Positions 29,671 to 37,923 of a stretch of DNA of 43,170 nucleotides are shown one piece after another. The notes below the pieces were generated by a model, which saw only the letters and a program-made list of their open reading frames with translations, made no database searches and had not been told where the DNA came from. The first letter of the stretch is position 1. The number at the start of each line of letters is the position of its first letter. This DNA is from Clostridia bacterium. GTDB taxonomy: Bacteria; Bacillota; Clostridia; Oscillospirales; CAG-272. The stretch covers positions 1 through 43,170 of the forward strand of contig JAFTXX010000003.1 of assembly GCA_017461475.1 (NCBI GenBank), read 5' to 3'. A program made the translations under genes and the position numbers.

Positions 29671-30834
29671 ATGAAATTCTCAAAGCGTATGGACAGATTT
29701 GGCGACGAGGTGTTCGCCGCGCTTAACGTAAAAAAAGTAGAACTTGAGGCAAAAGGGCGCACGATTTACAATCTCAGTATCGGCACGCCCGATTTTGAAA
29801 CGCCCGAGCATATCCGCCGCGCCGTGGCTGACGCGGCAATGGACTCCCGTAACTGGAAATACAGTCTGCGCGACATTCCGGAACTTCTTGACGCGGTCTG
29901 CAAGTATTATAAAACGCGCTTCGGCGTGACAGTCACCCCCGACGAGGTTGCAAGTTGCAACGGAAGTCAGGAGGGAATGGGTCACATCGGCATGGTGCTC
30001 TGTGACGAGGGCGACACCGTGCTTTTGCCCACACCTTGCTACCCCGTATTCATCGCGGGCGCGAAAATGGCGGGCGCTGAGCCGTGGTATTATCCGATGT
30101 CCAAAGAAAACGGATTTCTCCCCAATGTCGCCGACATCCCCGATGATGTGGCAAAGAAAGCGAAATACATGATAGTTTCGCTCCCTGCAAACCCTGTTGG
30201 AAGTGTCGGCACGCCGGAGCTTTATGAGGAAATCGTCGCTTTTGCCAAGAAGTATGATATCCTCATTATCCACGATAACGCGTACAGCGACATAATTTTT
30301 GACGGCGTGCAGGGGAACAGTTTCTTCAACACTCCCGGCGCGCTCGATGTCGGTGTCGAGTTCTTCAGCCTTTCAAAAAGTTTCAACGTCACGGGCGGAA
30401 GAATAAGTTTTCTCGTCGGCCGCAGTGATGTTGTCGGCGCGTTCAGAAAACTTCGCTCCCAAATAGATTTCGGCATGTTTTTGCCTCTCCAGTATGCGGC
30501 AATCGCCGCGCTCAGCGGTCCGCTCGACACCGTGAAAGAGCAAAATAAGATGTATGAGGAGCGCCGCGACGCTCTTTGCGGCGGACTTCGCGCAATAGGC
30601 TGGGACGTGCCCGACAGCAAGGGAAGCATGTTCGTATGGGCTCCGCTGCCAAGCGGTTACACCGACAGTATGGCGTTCTGCATGAAACTTGTTGAAGAAT
30701 GCGGCGTACTATGTACACCCGGCGCGAGCTTCGGTCCCGCAGGTGAGGGGTATGTGCGTTTCGCTCTCACATTGCCGCCCGAAAAAATCAACCTTGCTAT
30801 AGAGGCAATCAAACAAGGCGAAATACTGAAATAA
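29671..30834 (+). CDS. Class I/II PLP-dependent aminotransferase
   Basis: A 387-residue fold-type I aminotransferase. Visible signatures are NLSIGTPDFETPEHI, GSQEGMGHIGMVL, LPTPCYPVF, the Asn in SLPANPVGS, IIHDNAYSDI and the PLP lysine in SLSKSFNVTGGR (about residue 236), with an Arg in VRFALT near the C-terminus for the substrate carboxylate. It is closest in pattern to LL-diaminopimelate/aspartate-type aminotransferases, but substrate cannot be fixed. Start at 29671 has ACGGAG about 8 nt upstream. It lies 23 nt after the Gly-rich gene and may share its promoter. Confidence 0.9.
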   Translation: MKFSKRMDRFGDEVFAALNVKKVELEAKGRTIYNLSIGTPDFETPEHIRRAVADAAMDSRNWKYSLRDIPELLDAVCKYYKTRFGVTVTPDEVASCNGSQEGMGHIGMVLCDEGDTVLLPTPCYPVFIAGAKMAGAEPWYYPMSKENGFLPNVADIPDDVAKKAKYMIVSLPANPVGSVGTPELYEEIVAFAKKYDILIIHDNAYSDIIFDGVQGNSFFNTPGALDVGVEFFSLSKSFNVTGGRISFLVGRSDVVGAFRKLRSQIDFGMFLPLQYAAIAALSGPLDTVKEQNKMYEERRDALCGGLRAIGWDVPDSKGSMFVWAPLPSGYTDSMAFCMKLVEECGVLCTPGASFGPAGEGYVRFALTLPPEKINLAIEAIKQGEILK

Positions 30835-30842
30835 GTAAAAAG

Positions 30843-30889
30843 AAAACCTTACAAAGTCCGATTTTTTCGAATTATGTAAGGTTTTGTCT
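30843..30889 (+). terminator. Terminator after aminotransferase gene
   Basis: Perfect 11-bp stem AAAACCTTACA/TGTAAGGTTTT (30843-30853, 30875-30885) followed by GTCTT. Confidence 0.8.
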
Positions 30890-30911
30890 TCTATAAGTCT
30901 TTTTGTGAAGG

Positions 30912-31103
30912 TAAATAAATGTTTTAATCACTTGAAAATGCAAGCTTTTCAAGTGGAATCAAAACCGCAAGTCTCGCAGGCGCCAAGGAACCTTTGGTTC
31001 CTACCGACCTAAAGGTCGCTCACCGGGCGCGGTTTTTAAGGAGTTTCAAGCCGGCGCATGTCCGTCTTGAAAACGGATTTTAATCGTATAAACATTTATT
31101 TAC
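30912..31103. repeat. Structured interspersed repeat, copy 2, with terminal inverted repeats
   Basis: Same element as 28392-28568, with the same internal hairpins. Here the ends form a perfect 14-bp terminal inverted repeat: GTAAATAAATGTTT (30912-30925) and AAACATTTATTTAC (31090-31103). The layout is that of a miniature inverted-repeat element without coding capacity. Confidence 0.88.
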
Positions 31104-31118
31104 TCCACAAAAACATTA

Positions 31119-31159
31119 AAAAGCTTACAAATTCCGCAAAACGGAATTTGTAAGCTTTT
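31119..31159. terminator. Bidirectional terminator between converging genes
   Basis: Perfect 18-bp stem (31119-31136 with 31142-31159) around a CAAAA loop, AAAA on one side and TTTT plus CTTC on the other. It ends the leftward permease transcript and backs up the rightward one. Confidence 0.9.
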
Positions 31160-31192
31160 CTTCTTGAACCTTTCTTTGTATTATACGGCTTC

Positions 31193-32602
31193 TTAATGTG
31201 TCAAAAGCAGCATTGCGACAAACAGAAGCGCAATTACCCATGAGCTGCCTTTGATTTTCTTTATATCACCGCAGAAAACGCTGATGATGATATATGAAAT
31301 AAGTCCAAATGCAATACCGTATGATATGTTGTAAGTGAATGGCATTACCGCGAGAGTGAGAAACGCAGGGACGGAGACTTTGAAGTTGTCCCATTCGATA
31401 TTTTTGACCGATGCCATCATCAAAATGCCGACATAAACCAGCGCCGCTGCCGTGGCGCAACTAGGAACAAGCTGAGCTATAGGGCTCAAAAACATTGCAA
31501 CAAAGAAGAACGCTCCGCAGAAAACGGATGTAAGACCGGTGCGTCCGCCTGCCGCAACGCCTGCATTAACTTCGCTGAAAGTAGTAACGGTAGACGTACC
31601 GCAAATAGCACCCGCGGTGGTTGCAATAGCGTCGGAAAGCATGCCGCGGTTCATATTGAGCGGCTCGCCGTTTTCGTCAAGCAGGTCAGCGCGCTCGCAA
31701 GCGGCATACAGAGTGCCGAGAGTATCAAACATATCAACCATGCAAAATGCAAGCGAAGTTGTTACAACGGTAAGAATGAGATTTGCGCTTCCGTGCTCTG
31801 ACGCATAAGCGGAAAAGTCAAGTCCTTCGGTAAACACCTTAAACAAGGATTGCTCACCGAATTCCTCAAACGCTTCAATAGGGCTTATAAAATCAATATT
31901 GAAATTCGCATAAAATCCGGAAACGGTAAGTCCGAGAAGATAATACAGCGCCATACCTCCGACAATACCGATTAGCACCGAGCCGCGAATCTTTTTCTGG
32001 CTCATGATAACAATGGCAAGGAAAGTGCAAAGCGTCACAATCATCGGCATAATGTCGCCCCAGCTCTGACTAAGCAGATTAAATGAAGCAAGATTTACGC
32101 AAGTGGAGCTGTCAGGTACGACGATGCCCGCGTTCTGCAGTCCGAGCAGGGCAATAAAGAGACCGATACCCGACGGTATCGCAACTCTGACCACGTCGGG
32201 CAGCGCGTCAAAAATCTTTTTGCGAAGACCTGTTACGGTAAGAAGTATAAAAACAATACCTTCGATAAGTATAAGCACGAGCGCATTGGCATACGACAAA
32301 CCGAAGCCTATGCAAACGGTATACACGAAAAACGCGTTAAGACCCATGCCGCTTGCCTGCGCTAATGGCAGATTGGAAAGCAGCCCTGCAAGCACAGTTC
32401 CCACAACCGCGGAAATCGCCGTCGCTATGTAAATCGCGCCGTACGAAACTCCGAGAGGATTTGAGCCGTCGCCGAACGGGTCGGCGAACATGTTTGCGTT
32501 GACCATCAAAATATAGACCATTGCAAAAAATGTGGTCATACCAGCGATAAATTCGGTCTTAACCGTGGTTCCGCGTTCTTTGAGTTTGAAAAAACGTTCC
32601 AT
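31193..32602 (-). CDS. NCS2-family purine permease (AzgA/PbuG-like)
   Basis: A 469-residue polytopic membrane protein with about 12 hydrophobic segments. GMTTFFAMVYILMVNANMF at the N-terminus, QASGMGLNAFFVYTV and CGTSTVTTFSEVNAGVAAGG are hallmarks of the guanine/hypoxanthine/adenine branch of NCS2 proton symporters. No purine riboswitch is recognisable in its 5' region. It is a single-gene unit with its own promoter and a strong terminator. Substrate specificity (adenine versus guanine/hypoxanthine) cannot be decided. Confidence 0.93.
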   Translation of the reverse strand: MERFFKLKERGTTVKTEFIAGMTTFFAMVYILMVNANMFADPFGDGSNPLGVSYGAIYIATAISAVVGTVLAGLLSNLPLAQASGMGLNAFFVYTVCIGFGLSYANALVLILIEGIVFILLTVTGLRKKIFDALPDVVRVAIPSGIGLFIALLGLQNAGIVVPDSSTCVNLASFNLLSQSWGDIMPMIVTLCTFLAIVIMSQKKIRGSVLIGIVGGMALYYLLGLTVSGFYANFNIDFISPIEAFEEFGEQSLFKVFTEGLDFSAYASEHGSANLILTVVTTSLAFCMVDMFDTLGTLYAACERADLLDENGEPLNMNRGMLSDAIATTAGAICGTSTVTTFSEVNAGVAAGGRTGLTSVFCGAFFFVAMFLSPIAQLVPSCATAAALVYVGILMMASVKNIEWDNFKVSVPAFLTLAVMPFTYNISYGIAFGLISYIIISVFCGDIKKIKGSSWVIALLFVAMLLLTH

Positions 32603-32631
32603 ATAGTGTCTCCTTTTAGGGGTATAAGGAT

Positions 32632-32640
32632 ATTATAGCA
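32632..32640 (-). promoter_or_regulatory. Promoter of NCS2 permease
   Basis: Reading leftward, TGC followed by TATAAT (-10 at 32632-32637), an extended -10. The -35 (TGGAAT, 16-17 nt upstream) is weak. It lies about 30 nt before the permease start. Confidence 0.6.
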
Positions 32641-32659
32641 TAATTTTTACAAAATTCCA

Positions 32660-32880
32660 CCTTTTTCTTGATTGTTTTAGCGATGCAATTTTTTGTAGGC
32701 ATTGAACATCTGCGGACAGGTAAAAAACACTTTCGTTTCTTAGGTTCATCAAAGGTTATACATTTATAATAACCGCAGAAAGCAGAGAGACAATGCAAAT
32801 GCGACACGAAGTCAAGCATGAACTGCAGTAAAACGGGCCGTTGAGGACGTTGCAGCTGCTCGCATAAAATAATTTAACGG
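32660..32880. other. Intergenic region without supported gene
   Basis: Between the permease promoter and the hydrogenase-maturation promoter no reading frame has a ribosome site or recognisable product. No riboswitch consensus for purines was found when I looked for it on the permease strand. Confidence 0.5.
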
Positions 32881-32909
32881 TTGACTTTGCCGCGCACTGA
32901 GTATATAAT
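32881..32909 (+). promoter_or_regulatory. Promoter of hydrogenase-maturation operon
   Basis: -35 TTGACT (32881-32886), 17-nt spacer, -10 TATAAT (32904-32909), near consensus. A leader of about 105 nt follows with a GC-rich hairpin (GCCGC...GCGGC, about 32974-32997) before AAGGAG and the first ATG. Confidence 0.85.
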
Positions 32910-33020
32910 ATAGTAAGACCCCTAACACAAAGATTTTCTGCGTGAAAGGCGTTGACAAATACGTATGTTTTTTTGCCGCGCCTTTTTGGGTGCGGCATAT
33001 TTATTTTAAGGAGAAAAATA

Positions 33021-33275
33021 ATGGAAACACGTGTTGCCGTAATGAGTATTATAGTTGAAAACGCCGAGTCGGTAGAAACGCTCAATTCGCTTCTTCACGA
33101 GTACGGTCAGTATATCATCGGACGTATGGGTCTGCCGTACCGCCCGAAAAATATCAATATCATCAGTATCGCCATTGACGCACCGCAGGATATGATCTCC
33201 GCGCTTGCAGGCAAAATAGGAAAGCTCGCGGGCGTCAGCGTCAAGACCGCGTTTTCAAGTGTAGGCAATGCGTAA
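33021..33275 (+). CDS. TM1266-like iron-only hydrogenase system regulator
   Basis: An 84-residue single-domain protein matching the TM1266 family (ACT-like ferredoxin fold): RVAVMSIIVENAESVETLN, then IIGRMGLPYRPKNINIISIA and SALAGKIGKLAGVSVKTAF. Such genes regularly accompany [FeFe]-hydrogenase genes and are thought to be regulatory or ligand-sensing. AAGGAG is 7 nt before the ATG; longer in-frame starts upstream lack a site. It overlaps hydE by 8 nt, so the two are coupled. Confidence 0.9.
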   Translation: METRVAVMSIIVENAESVETLNSLLHEYGQYIIGRMGLPYRPKNINIISIAIDAPQDMISALAGKIGKLAGVSVKTAFSSVGNA

Positions 33276-34311
33276 ACTTATTGACAAGCTCGCATTCGCG
33301 CACTCCCTTGAGATAGGCGAATACCTTGAAATAATCAAAAATGCAACCGCCGCCGACGCGGCATATCTTGCAGAAAAAGCGTGCGCGGAAAAGGAAAAGC
33401 ACTACGGCAAAGAGGTATTCATCCGCGGACTTATCGAGGTCAGCAATATTTGCAAAAATGATTGCTACTACTGCGGCATCCGAAAGAGTAACCAAAATTG
33501 CGAGCGCTATCGCCTTTCGGAAGATGACATCCTCGAATGTTGCCGCGAGGGGTATGAGCTCGGTTTTCGCACCTTTGTAATGCAGGGCGGTGAGGATGCG
33601 TATTTCACCGACGAGCGCCTTGTTTCTATAATTACAAAAATCAAGCAAAACTATCCCGATTGCGCCGTGACGCTTTCACTTGGCGAAAGAAGTGCCGAGA
33701 GCTACAAACAGCTTAAAGCCGCAGGCGCAGACCGTTATCTCTTGCGCCATGAGACCGCAACGAAAGAGCATTACACAAAACTTCACCCCGAGAATCTTTC
33801 ATGGGAAAAGCGCATGGAGTGCCTTAGGAATCTTCGCGCCTTCGGCTATCAGGTTGGATGCGGTTTTATGGTCGGCTCGCCGTATCAGACGGGCGAAATG
33901 CTTGCGCGCGAGCTTAAATTTATCGAAGAATTTAAACCCGACATGTGCGGCATAGGGCCGTTTATCCCACATAAAGACACATGCTTTCGGGATTCCGCGG
34001 CAGGCTCGGTCGATATGACCTGCCTGCTCCTAAGTATGATAAGGCTCATTCATCCCACGGTGCTTTTGCCCGCGACAACAGCGCTCGGAACGCTCTCGGA
34101 AAACGGACGCGAGCGCGGCATAATGTCGGGCGCAAACGTAGTCATGCCCAATCTTTCCCCCGCATCCGTGCGCAAAAAATATATGCTCTACGACAACAAA
34201 CTCTCCGACGGCGCAGAAAGCGCACAGAGCCTTGAAGCACTTAAAAAACGCATCGCCTCTATAGGTTGCACCGTATCAATAAACCGCGGCGACGTGAAGA
34301 AATCAACATAG
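33268..34311 (+). CDS. hydE: [FeFe]-hydrogenase maturase HydE (radical SAM)
   Basis: A 347-residue radical SAM protein. CKNDCYYC (about residues 63-70) gives the CxxxCxxC cluster site. EVFIRGLIEVSNICKN before it, TFVMQGGEDAYF, GLGCGFMVGSPYQT-like segment (as VGCGFMVGSPYQTGE) and GIGPFIPHKDT are HydE/BioB-type signatures. HydE works with HydG and HydF to build the di-iron subcluster of the H-cluster, processing the complex B or cysteine-derived intermediates. Length is normal for the family. It overlaps the TM1266-like gene and is followed by hydG after a repeat-bearing gap. Confidence 0.95.
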   Translation: MRKLIDKLAFAHSLEIGEYLEIIKNATAADAAYLAEKACAEKEKHYGKEVFIRGLIEVSNICKNDCYYCGIRKSNQNCERYRLSEDDILECCREGYELGFRTFVMQGGEDAYFTDERLVSIITKIKQNYPDCAVTLSLGERSAESYKQLKAAGADRYLLRHETATKEHYTKLHPENLSWEKRMECLRNLRAFGYQVGCGFMVGSPYQTGEMLARELKFIEEFKPDMCGIGPFIPHKDTCFRDSAAGSVDMTCLLLSMIRLIHPTVLLPATTALGTLSENGRERGIMSGANVVMPNLSPASVRKKYMLYDNKLSDGAESAQSLEALKKRIASIGCTVSINRGDVKKST

Positions 34312-34332
34312 CAAACGGCTATCCACCGACAT

Positions 34333-34399
34333 CGTAGGGGCGATTAGTAATCGCCCGCCGAACCTCAGCGAAAACGGGCGATTAGTAATCGCCCCTACG
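34333..34399. repeat. GTAGGGG palindromic repeat, copy 1
   Basis: Outer arms CGTAGGGGCGATTAGTAATC and their inverse (ending CCCCTACG) enclose a short spacer. Each arm itself holds GCGATTAGTAATCGC, a smaller palindrome. It lies between hydE and hydG. Confidence 0.88.
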
Positions 34400-34483
34400 G
34401 GTTTGATGTGGCTATTAACTGTGTGCAAAATAATTTTTTATCTAATAGGGAAGAACATCTGACCTAAAAGAAAGGAACATATC

Positions 34484-35932
34484 ATGGCAAATTATAACCC
34501 CAAATCTCTCAAAGCAGAGGAATTTATCAATGACGGCGAAATTCTTGAAACGCTGAGGTACGCCGAGGAAAACAAGAATAACGTCGAACTCATCGACCAG
34601 ATTCTTGAAAAAGCAAGACCTCGCAAAACCGAAACAGGCTGGCATTGCGAGGGGCTTACCCACAGAGAAGCGTCCGTGCTGCTCGCTTGCGACATCCCCG
34701 AAAAAATTCAGAAAATTTACGAAATTGCAGAGGAGATCAAGCTCGCGTTTTACGGCAACCGCATTGTAATTTTCGCGCCTCTTTACCTCTCAAACTACTG
34801 TGTAAACGGATGCGTTTATTGCCCCTACCACCTCAAAAACAAGACTATCCCGCGCAAAAAGCTTACGCAGGAAGAAGTCAAAGCCGAGGTTATCGCACTG
34901 CAGGACATGGGCCACAAGCGCCTTGCTATTGAAGCGGGCGAAGACCCCGTCAATAACCCCATCGAATACATCCTCGAATGTATCAAAACCATCTACAGCG
35001 TACACCACAAAAACGGCGATATCCGCCGCGTTAACGTAAACATTGCCGCAACCACCGTTGAAAACTATCGCAAACTCAAAGAGGCGGGCATCGGTACATA
35101 CATCCTCTTCCAGGAGACTTACCACAAGGAAAGCTACGAGCAGCTTCATCCCACCGGACCTAAGCACAACTACGCTTATCACACCGAGGCAATGGACCGC
35201 GCAATGGAAGGCGGCATCGACGATGTAGGTCTCGGAGTACTTTTCGGACTTGAACTTTACAAGTACGAGTTTGCAGGACTTATCATGCACGCAGAGCACC
35301 TTGAAGCCGTTCACGGTGTAGGCCCGCATACAATCAGCGTTCCGCGACTCAAGAGAGCCGATGACATCAACCCCGATGACTTTGACAACGGTATCGACGA
35401 TGATACTTTCGCAAAAATCACAGCGTGCATCCGTCTCGCTGTGCCTTACACAGGTATTATCATTTCTACACGCGAATCCGAACAGGTTCGTGCAAAGTTG
35501 CTTCGACTTGGCGTATCGCAGGTCAGCGGCGGCTCACGCACATCCGTAGGCGGCTACGCCGAAAAGGAGCGCCCGCACGACACCGAGCAGTTTGACGTGT
35601 CCGATCAGCGCACACTTGACGAGGTCGTAAAATGGCTTATGGAAAACGGTCATATCCCGTCTTTCTGCACCGCATGCTATCGTGAGGGACGCACCGGTGA
35701 CCGCTTTATGAGCCTTTGCAAGGCGGGACAGATCTCAAACTGCTGCCATCCCAACGCCCTTATGACCCTCACCGAATACCTCGTTGACTATGCAAGCGAG
35801 GAGACAAAGAAGCTCGGTTTTGAGGTGGTTGAAAAAGAGCTTTTGAACGTACCAAAGGAAAAAGTTCGCGCAATTGCCGCCGAGCATATAGAAGATATTA
35901 AAAAGTCCAATAAGAGAGACTTCAGGTTCTGA
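34484..35932 (+). CDS. hydG: [FeFe]-hydrogenase maturase HydG (radical SAM tyrosine lyase)
   Basis: A 482-residue protein. CVNGCVYCPYH (about residues 107-117) holds the SAM-cluster CxxxCxxC; the C-terminal CTACYREGRTGDRFM and CKAGQISNCCHPNA hold the auxiliary cluster ligands. These are diagnostic of HydG, which cleaves tyrosine to CO and CN for the H-cluster. AAGGAACATATC precedes the ATG. It ends 2 nt before hydF. The 172-nt gap from hydE is occupied by a palindromic repeat, which could alter transcript stability. Confidence 0.96.
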   Translation: MANYNPKSLKAEEFINDGEILETLRYAEENKNNVELIDQILEKARPRKTETGWHCEGLTHREASVLLACDIPEKIQKIYEIAEEIKLAFYGNRIVIFAPLYLSNYCVNGCVYCPYHLKNKTIPRKKLTQEEVKAEVIALQDMGHKRLAIEAGEDPVNNPIEYILECIKTIYSVHHKNGDIRRVNVNIAATTVENYRKLKEAGIGTYILFQETYHKESYEQLHPTGPKHNYAYHTEAMDRAMEGGIDDVGLGVLFGLELYKYEFAGLIMHAEHLEAVHGVGPHTISVPRLKRADDINPDDFDNGIDDDTFAKITACIRLAVPYTGIIISTRESEQVRAKLLRLGVSQVSGGSRTSVGGYAEKERPHDTEQFDVSDQRTLDEVVKWLMENGHIPSFCTACYREGRTGDRFMSLCKAGQISNCCHPNALMTLTEYLVDYASEETKKLGFEVVEKELLNVPKEKVRAIAAEHIEDIKKSNKRDFRF

Positions 35933-35934
35933 TT

Positions 35935-37125
35935 ATGAGTTTAAACGAAACCGTATCCGCCGACCGCGTGCATATCGCGTTTTTCGGCAAACGAAACGCA
36001 GGAAAATCCAGCCTTGTAAATGCTGTCACAGGGCAGAGTTTGGCGGTTGTGTCCGATGTAAAAGGCACCACCACCGATCCTGTGAAAAAGGCAATGGAGC
36101 TGTTGCCAATTGGCCCGGTGATGATAATTGACACCCCCGGCTTTGACGACGAGGGCGACCTCGGCGCACTCCGCGTGAAAAAAACGCGCGAGGTGCTCGC
36201 AAAGTGCGATATTGCCGTTCTCGTTGTGGACACAACAGCAGGCTGCGGCAAAGAGGAAGAGGAGTTCCTTTCGCTCGTCAAAGAAAAGGGAATCCCTTGC
36301 ATAACAGTTTTCAATAAGTCGGATTTGACCGCAGCACGCGAAGATAATGCCGTGTACGTCAGCGCCAAAAACGGCGACGGCGTGACCGAGCTTAAAGAAA
36401 AACTCGGATTACTCGCAAAGACCAAGGAGAACACAAAGCGTATCGTCGCCGATTTGCTATACGAAGGCGATGTTGTTGTGCTCGTCACCCCCATAGACGC
36501 ATCCGCCCCGAAAGGCAGACTGATTTTGCCCCAGCAGCAGACAATCCGAGACATCCTTGACGCGAACTGCATCAGCATTGTCACGCAGGTAGAACAGCTT
36601 GCGGCAACTCTCGCGGCGCTGAAAGAGCCGCCGAAAATGGTCATCACTGATTCGCAGGCTTTCGGCAAAGTGTCAAAAATCGTTCCCGAAAACATTCCGC
36701 TTACGTCGTTTTCGATCCTGTTCGCACGCTACAAAGGCGACCTTATAACGCAGGTGCAGGGCGCTGCAGCACTTTCCAAACTCCGTGACGGCGACAAAGT
36801 TCTCATCAGCGAGGGCTGTACCCATCATCGCCAGTGCGGCGACATCGGCACGGTAAAAATGCCCGCGTGGATAGGAAATTTCTCGGGTGCAAAGGTCGAA
36901 TATGTGTTTACCTCAGGCGGCGAATTTCCCGCTGACCTTGCTGAGTATAAACTGGTAGTACATTGCGGAGGCTGTATGCTAAACGAAGCGGAAATGAAAA
37001 GCCGCGTAGCCGCGGCAACCGCGGCAGGCGTTCCCGTAGTCAACTACGGCGTGGCAATTGCCCACATGCACGGAATTTTACGCCGCAGTCTCGAACTTTT
37101 CCCCGATGTGTATAAGTTGATATAG
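35935..37125 (+). CDS. hydF: [FeFe]-hydrogenase maturase HydF (GTPase/scaffold)
   Basis: A 396-residue protein with an N-terminal Era-like GTPase domain: GKRNAGKSSLVNAV (G1), GTTTDPV (switch I), DTPGFDD (G3) and NKSD (G4). The C-terminal region has the cluster-binding ligands EGCTHHRQCGD and, about 50 residues later, VHCGGCMLNEAE. HydF is the scaffold/carrier that delivers the di-iron precursor to the hydrogenase. Length is normal. It ends the operon; no hydrogenase structural gene is in the window. Confidence 0.95.
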   Translation: MSLNETVSADRVHIAFFGKRNAGKSSLVNAVTGQSLAVVSDVKGTTTDPVKKAMELLPIGPVMIIDTPGFDDEGDLGALRVKKTREVLAKCDIAVLVVDTTAGCGKEEEEFLSLVKEKGIPCITVFNKSDLTAAREDNAVYVSAKNGDGVTELKEKLGLLAKTKENTKRIVADLLYEGDVVVLVTPIDASAPKGRLILPQQQTIRDILDANCISIVTQVEQLAATLAALKEPPKMVITDSQAFGKVSKIVPENIPLTSFSILFARYKGDLITQVQGAAALSKLRDGDKVLISEGCTHHRQCGDIGTVKMPAWIGNFSGAKVEYVFTSGGEFPADLAEYKLVVHCGGCMLNEAEMKSRVAAATAAGVPVVNYGVAIAHMHGILRRSLELFPDVYKLI

Positions 37126-37126
37126 C

Positions 37127-37159
37127 AAAAGGTCGATGCAGTTTTGCATCGACCTTTTT
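37127..37159 (+). terminator. Terminator of hydrogenase-maturation operon
   Basis: Perfect 14-bp stem AAAAGGTCGATGCA with its inverse around GTTT, ending in TTTTT. Confidence 0.9.
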
Positions 37160-37210
37160 GTGTTGATGGGGAATAAATGTTTATGTGTTGTTATTGTAGC
37201 GCACAAATCC

Positions 37211-37285
37211 GTAGGGGCGATTAGCAATCGCCCTAAAAGCAGGGAGTAGATGTTTTACAAGCGGGCGATTAATAATCGCCCCTAC
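37211..37285. repeat. GTAGGGG palindromic repeat, copy 2
   Basis: GTAGGGGCGATTAGCAATCG at one end and the matching GCGATTAATAATCGCCCCTAC (split: GGGCGATTAATAATC then GCCCCTAC) at the other, with a diverged central part. Same family as the 34333 copy. Confidence 0.85.
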
Positions 37286-37337
37286 AATGTTTGTGCATCG
37301 CCATATCACTAACCATTAATTTATTTCAAATCCCCCC

Positions 37338-37390
37338 TTGACAAATCGGTTTACATGGTGTAAACTAATTACAGTCTACAAAATGTAAAC
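37338..37390 (+). promoter_or_regulatory. BlaI-type promoter with two operators
   Basis: -35 TTGACA (37338-37343), 17-nt spacer, -10 TAAACT (37361-37366). A perfect dyad GTTTACATGGTGTAAAC (37349-37365) covers the spacer and -10. A second dyad GTCTACAAAATGTAAAC (37374-37390) lies just downstream, 25 bp centre to centre. Both carry the TACA/TGTA core of BlaI/MecI operators, so the following gene should repress itself. Confidence 0.88.
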
Positions 37391-37405
37391 CAAAGGAGAC
37401 TTACA

Positions 37406-37768
37406 ATGAACGATATTCAACTTGGCGTGATCGAATCAAAATTCGCAGATATAATATGGCAAAACGAACCGCTCACTTCTTCCGATTTGGTAAAGCGCAG
37501 CGAAAGCGAACTCGGGTGGAAGAAGTCGACCACCTTTACCGTGCTTCGCCGCCTTTGCGAAAAGGGACTTTTTGAGAACAACAAGGGTACGGTGACATCG
37601 CTTATCTCGCGCGACGAGTTTTACTCAATGCAGAGCGAGCGGTTTGTCGACGAGACCTTTGACGGCTCTCTCCCCGCGTTTCTCGCCGCTTTTACAAAGC
37701 GGAAAAACCTCACAAAAGAAGAAGTAGCCCAACTCCGCCGCATGGTAGCGGAATATGAGGAGGAGTAG
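37406..37768 (+). CDS. BlaI/MecI/CopY-family repressor
   Basis: A 120-residue protein with the family's winged helix: IWQNEPLTSSDLVKRSESEL and KKSTTFTVLRRLCEKGLFE, where TFTVLRRL is the recognition-helix region. The C-terminal helices (about residues 85-120) would dimerise and contain the site where M56 signalling usually leads to cleavage. It is the natural partner of the M56 sensor downstream. AAAGGAG lies 8 nt before ATG. No beta-lactamase is present, so the target may be another envelope-stress gene. Confidence 0.92.
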   Translation: MNDIQLGVIESKFADIIWQNEPLTSSDLVKRSESELGWKKSTTFTVLRRLCEKGLFENNKGTVTSLISRDEFYSMQSERFVDETFDGSLPAFLAAFTKRKNLTKEEVAQLRRMVAEYEEE

Positions 37769-37917
37769 CGTGAAAGTTTAATTAGCAATTTGTTTTACAT
37801 GAATTGTTTCACGCTTGAACTCCTCGCAAAATGGGACCCAACCCATTTTGCCGCACTAAGTGCGGTACCGAGGATTTCATTTGTAGTTTTGTGCCGCCGC
37901 CTGGCGGCGGAATGGAG
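37769..37917. repeat. Multi-hairpin insert between blaI-like and M56 genes
   Basis: Four dyads in a row: CGTGAAA/TTTCACG (37769-37775, 37807-37813), AAAATGGG/CCCATTTT (about 37828-37849), CCGCACTAAGTGCGG (about 37851-37865) and GCCGCCTGGCGGC. Outer CTCCTCG/CGAGGA arms bracket the middle two. It has no gene and may be another dispersed element or a processing site that uncouples the two genes. Confidence 0.7.
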
Positions 37918-37923
37918 ATTAAT

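Noticed and set aside
32603-32760. Possible purine riboswitch before the NCS2 permease
   Set aside because: The conserved purine-riboswitch core sequences were looked for on the leftward strand and not found; only a promoter is supported.
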